From Flaccisagitta enflata (taxonomy: Eukaryota; Chaetognatha; Sagittoidea; Aphragmophora), in NCBI GenBank assembly GCA_965153355.1, contig OZ231127.1, positions 41,850,001 through 41,914,000 on the forward strand: 64,000 bases of DNA. Reading direction: 5' to 3'. The notes below the pieces were generated by a model. That model had not been told where the DNA came from. It did not search any database and saw only the letters and a program-made list of their open reading frames with translations. Every line of letters begins with the position of its first letter. Within the stretch, counting starts at the first letter, position 1. Below, one piece after another: positions 62,002-64,000 of this stretch. The position numbers and the translations under genes were made by a program.

Positions 62002-63597
62002 TTGTTTGGACGGGAAATTGAACTCTGAATCTGTGAGAATATCAAGTTTTTTTTGCTCTTCTGACGCGGCTGGATCATGTTATTTGTTAAAAACAAAACA
62101 CGCAGTGAAGAACCATCGCCATAAATTACGGAACCTCAAAATTTAATTTATAGTATAAAAACCACGAAACTAATGCCTATAATCTTGTAATTCAGCAACC
62201 GATTTCGTACCAAACATGACTTATAAATTCATCGGCATTTTCTGTGGAAACGCGAGAATTTAAACCGCATTCCTCTGCTTTCTGATTAAACCACAACCAA
62301 ATTAAGTGGTAAAGTACTTTACATTTAGTGGACAAAACCATTATATTTTTCTTTCTATCAGCATTGTCATCTTTTCCCATTTATATGTTTTCACGCTTCC
62401 GTGAAGCACAGATTATCCTTATGAATTCCACTTTTGAGATTCCGACTAACAGAATACAGCCTACAGTGGTACATTTTTGGAAAAATCAAACCTTCTTTTA
62501 GAGATAATCATAGAATTGGAAAATTTCTGTGAAAAAAAATGAAATTTCAGATAGTGCGATATAAGAAACAATGATTTGTGACAACTGTTAAGTTCATCTT
62601 AAGCAAATTTTTCATTTTTCCGGGTCTTTCCGAAACCCAATTTCTGTCTCTTAATGTAACTTAATCACAGTATCATACACTACACACCCACACACACATA
62701 TGCATGCATGGCACAGAAACATATCAGTAAGCCCTCACTGACTTTCCGAACTAACTAGCATAAAAAGATGAGACTAAACTAGAGATGAGTGGATGCTTTA
62801 AGGGAAAAATGAAGTGGAATTCCTTCACAGGCCGCATTCTTGTTATTCTTTTTAGTTTCATTTTCCATATTCGATTATCACCGTTGATCCGCGCTAAATC
62901 AGTTGGGCTGTCTGTAGGTTTTTGCGCATAAGTGGTTGTCAAAAAGTCACACTCAATATCACGTTGTAAAAGAGATCCGCAACGCCAGCAGCCAGCAGCC
63001 AGCTAATTGTATTTAAACAACAATAAACCGCGAGTGCTTCAGATAAGATAAGAACGAAGCCGGTGGCATGCGCATGCGATACATGACTTCTTTTACCAAA
63101 AAGATTAACCGCCGATGCAATGGATATATTCTATTACACGCGATGATACAGTCAATACAAATATCAATATCAGTTGCCTAGCAGACAAGATAAAACGGCC
63201 AGAGTTGATCGACCGATAGACCCAGACATGGAGCCCAAACATGACGATTATGACAAAGACAAAAAATTTATCATTTCCTTACTGTACAAAACTGCTTAAT
63301 TTTATTTTAATTTTACAAACAAGAAGTATAGTAAAGAAATTATGACCACTTTTACAAGCTGAGTTAAAGAACTGTAAGTTCTGGATTCGGTTTGATCATA
63401 AAATTTTAAAAGTTTCCTAACGAGAAAATCTCGACCGTAACGTCAGAAAAGTGATGATTTTTCGACATCTATTTTACACATCTTCTTGTCAGCATTTATA
63501 AGGATATTTTTCAACTCGGAAAGTCGCCCTTAAAATGCTCCATTAAAAGATTTTATAACATTGATCTCGCACGCGACTGGTTCTAAACTTAACTAGA
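61423..63597. other. AT-rich unique region with one CT run, no gene seen
   Basis: No exon was recognised. A CT run lies at 61936-61998. A CGCACGCGACTGG fragment at about 63569-63580 resembles one hairpin arm of family A. Confidence 0.4.
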
Positions 63598-63690
63598 ATG
63601 TCCCATCCATATCAATCCGTCATCGTGAAATAAACAAGCCCAACAGGCCAGCAGTCGTGTTACAGTTACATAGGCAACAACATCTCACCT
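63598..63690 (+). repeat. Right copy of the widely spaced direct repeat
   Basis: Matches window bases 1-98 in the same orientation (ATGTCCCATCCATATCAATC, AACAAGCCCAACAGGCCAGC, AGTCGTGTTACAGTTAC) but lacks the 8 bases CGTGCTAC that follow CAGTCG in the left copy. Confidence 0.8.
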
Positions 63691-63700
63691 TAGTGGCACC

Positions 63701-63832
63701 TCTATTTAAGGGATATCCGCATTTAAGAGACAACACTGTCTGGTCCCAAATTTTTTCAGGCTTTTTTAATGTTAAAAAACCTCTATTTAAGAAACCTCTA
63801 TTTAAGGGATATTCAGATTTAAGAGACAAGTT
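63701..63832 (+). repeat. CTCTATTTAAGGGATAT direct repeat
   Basis: A 36-bp unit (CTCTATTTAAGGGATAT...ATTTAAGAGACAA) occurs at about 63701 and 63797, with a shorter partial copy between. Confidence 0.85.
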
Positions 63833-64000
63833 TTTGAAAATATCCCTTATATCAGAGGAAATTTTAAGTAAATTTGATGAATTTTGACCAAAAAAATGGT
63901 ATTTTGAGATAATTTCTAAGAAAAAATTTGTTATAAAGTAATGAAATATTTGCTGTGCCATGAATATCTTGCCATGAACTAAATCAACCATTATTGATCA

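Overview
The window looks like invertebrate-type metazoan nuclear DNA, very rich in repeats. The only recognisable host gene is the 5' part of an unconventional myosin I, class Id-like, on the + strand. Three short exons (9251-9363, 12340-12402, 12709-12854) are joined by canonical GT-AG introns. Exon 3 stops one base into the glycine codon that opens the P-loop, and no later exon was found, so intron 3 either runs past the window end (over 51 kb) or the gene is broken. Species cannot be told from the sequence; the gene type, intron structure, an APE-type LINE and TTAGGG-like tracts all fit an animal genome.

At 1859-5080 lies a nearly intact, 5'-truncated APE-type non-LTR retrotransposon with one frameshift and a long reverse-transcriptase ORF. 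A related LINE 3' end lies in reverse at 8511-8752. Both carry a (CT)n tract in the 3' UTR and a short tandem tail next to another CT tract.

The most striking content is a dense population of small non-autonomous elements, here called family A (about 25 copies or fragments, both strands). Each starts with AACAAG, usually AACAAGGCC. A short motif such as AGTCGCGTGC follows, then a variable core, then a GACC/GACG tetranucleotide tract, then a perfect or near-perfect 16-18 nt terminal hairpin ending in ACT next to AAAA. The left motif matches the reverse complement of the 3' arm of the hairpin and changes together with it from copy to copy. A duplicated host segment gives an empty site for one copy. 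Family B (five copies) has the same AACAAG start and AAAA-flanked end, a conserved GCCCTGCT/AGCAGGGC hairpin, and long internal inverted repeats around a minisatellite; one copy is almost wholly palindromic. The architecture resembles Helentron-associated (HINE/DINE-1) elements and bivalve pearl-type elements, but no transposase or helicase is present here.

At least six TA- or TTA-flanked MITEs and several other fold-back elements are also present, along with two TTAGGG-bearing dispersed elements and very many microsatellites (GA, GT, AAG, TTG, GAT, ATTC, TCATG, GTTTT) and minisatellites. Long open frames inside these simple repeats are not genes.

Layout: 1-1.8 kb nested family A and a TIR element; 1.8-5.1 kb LINE; 5.2-8.7 kb unique sequence with a family A copy and LINE 3' end; 9.1-12.9 kb myosin exons with element-filled introns; 12.9-64 kb repeats and elements with short unique islands. 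The first ~100 bases recur near the right end at 63598.
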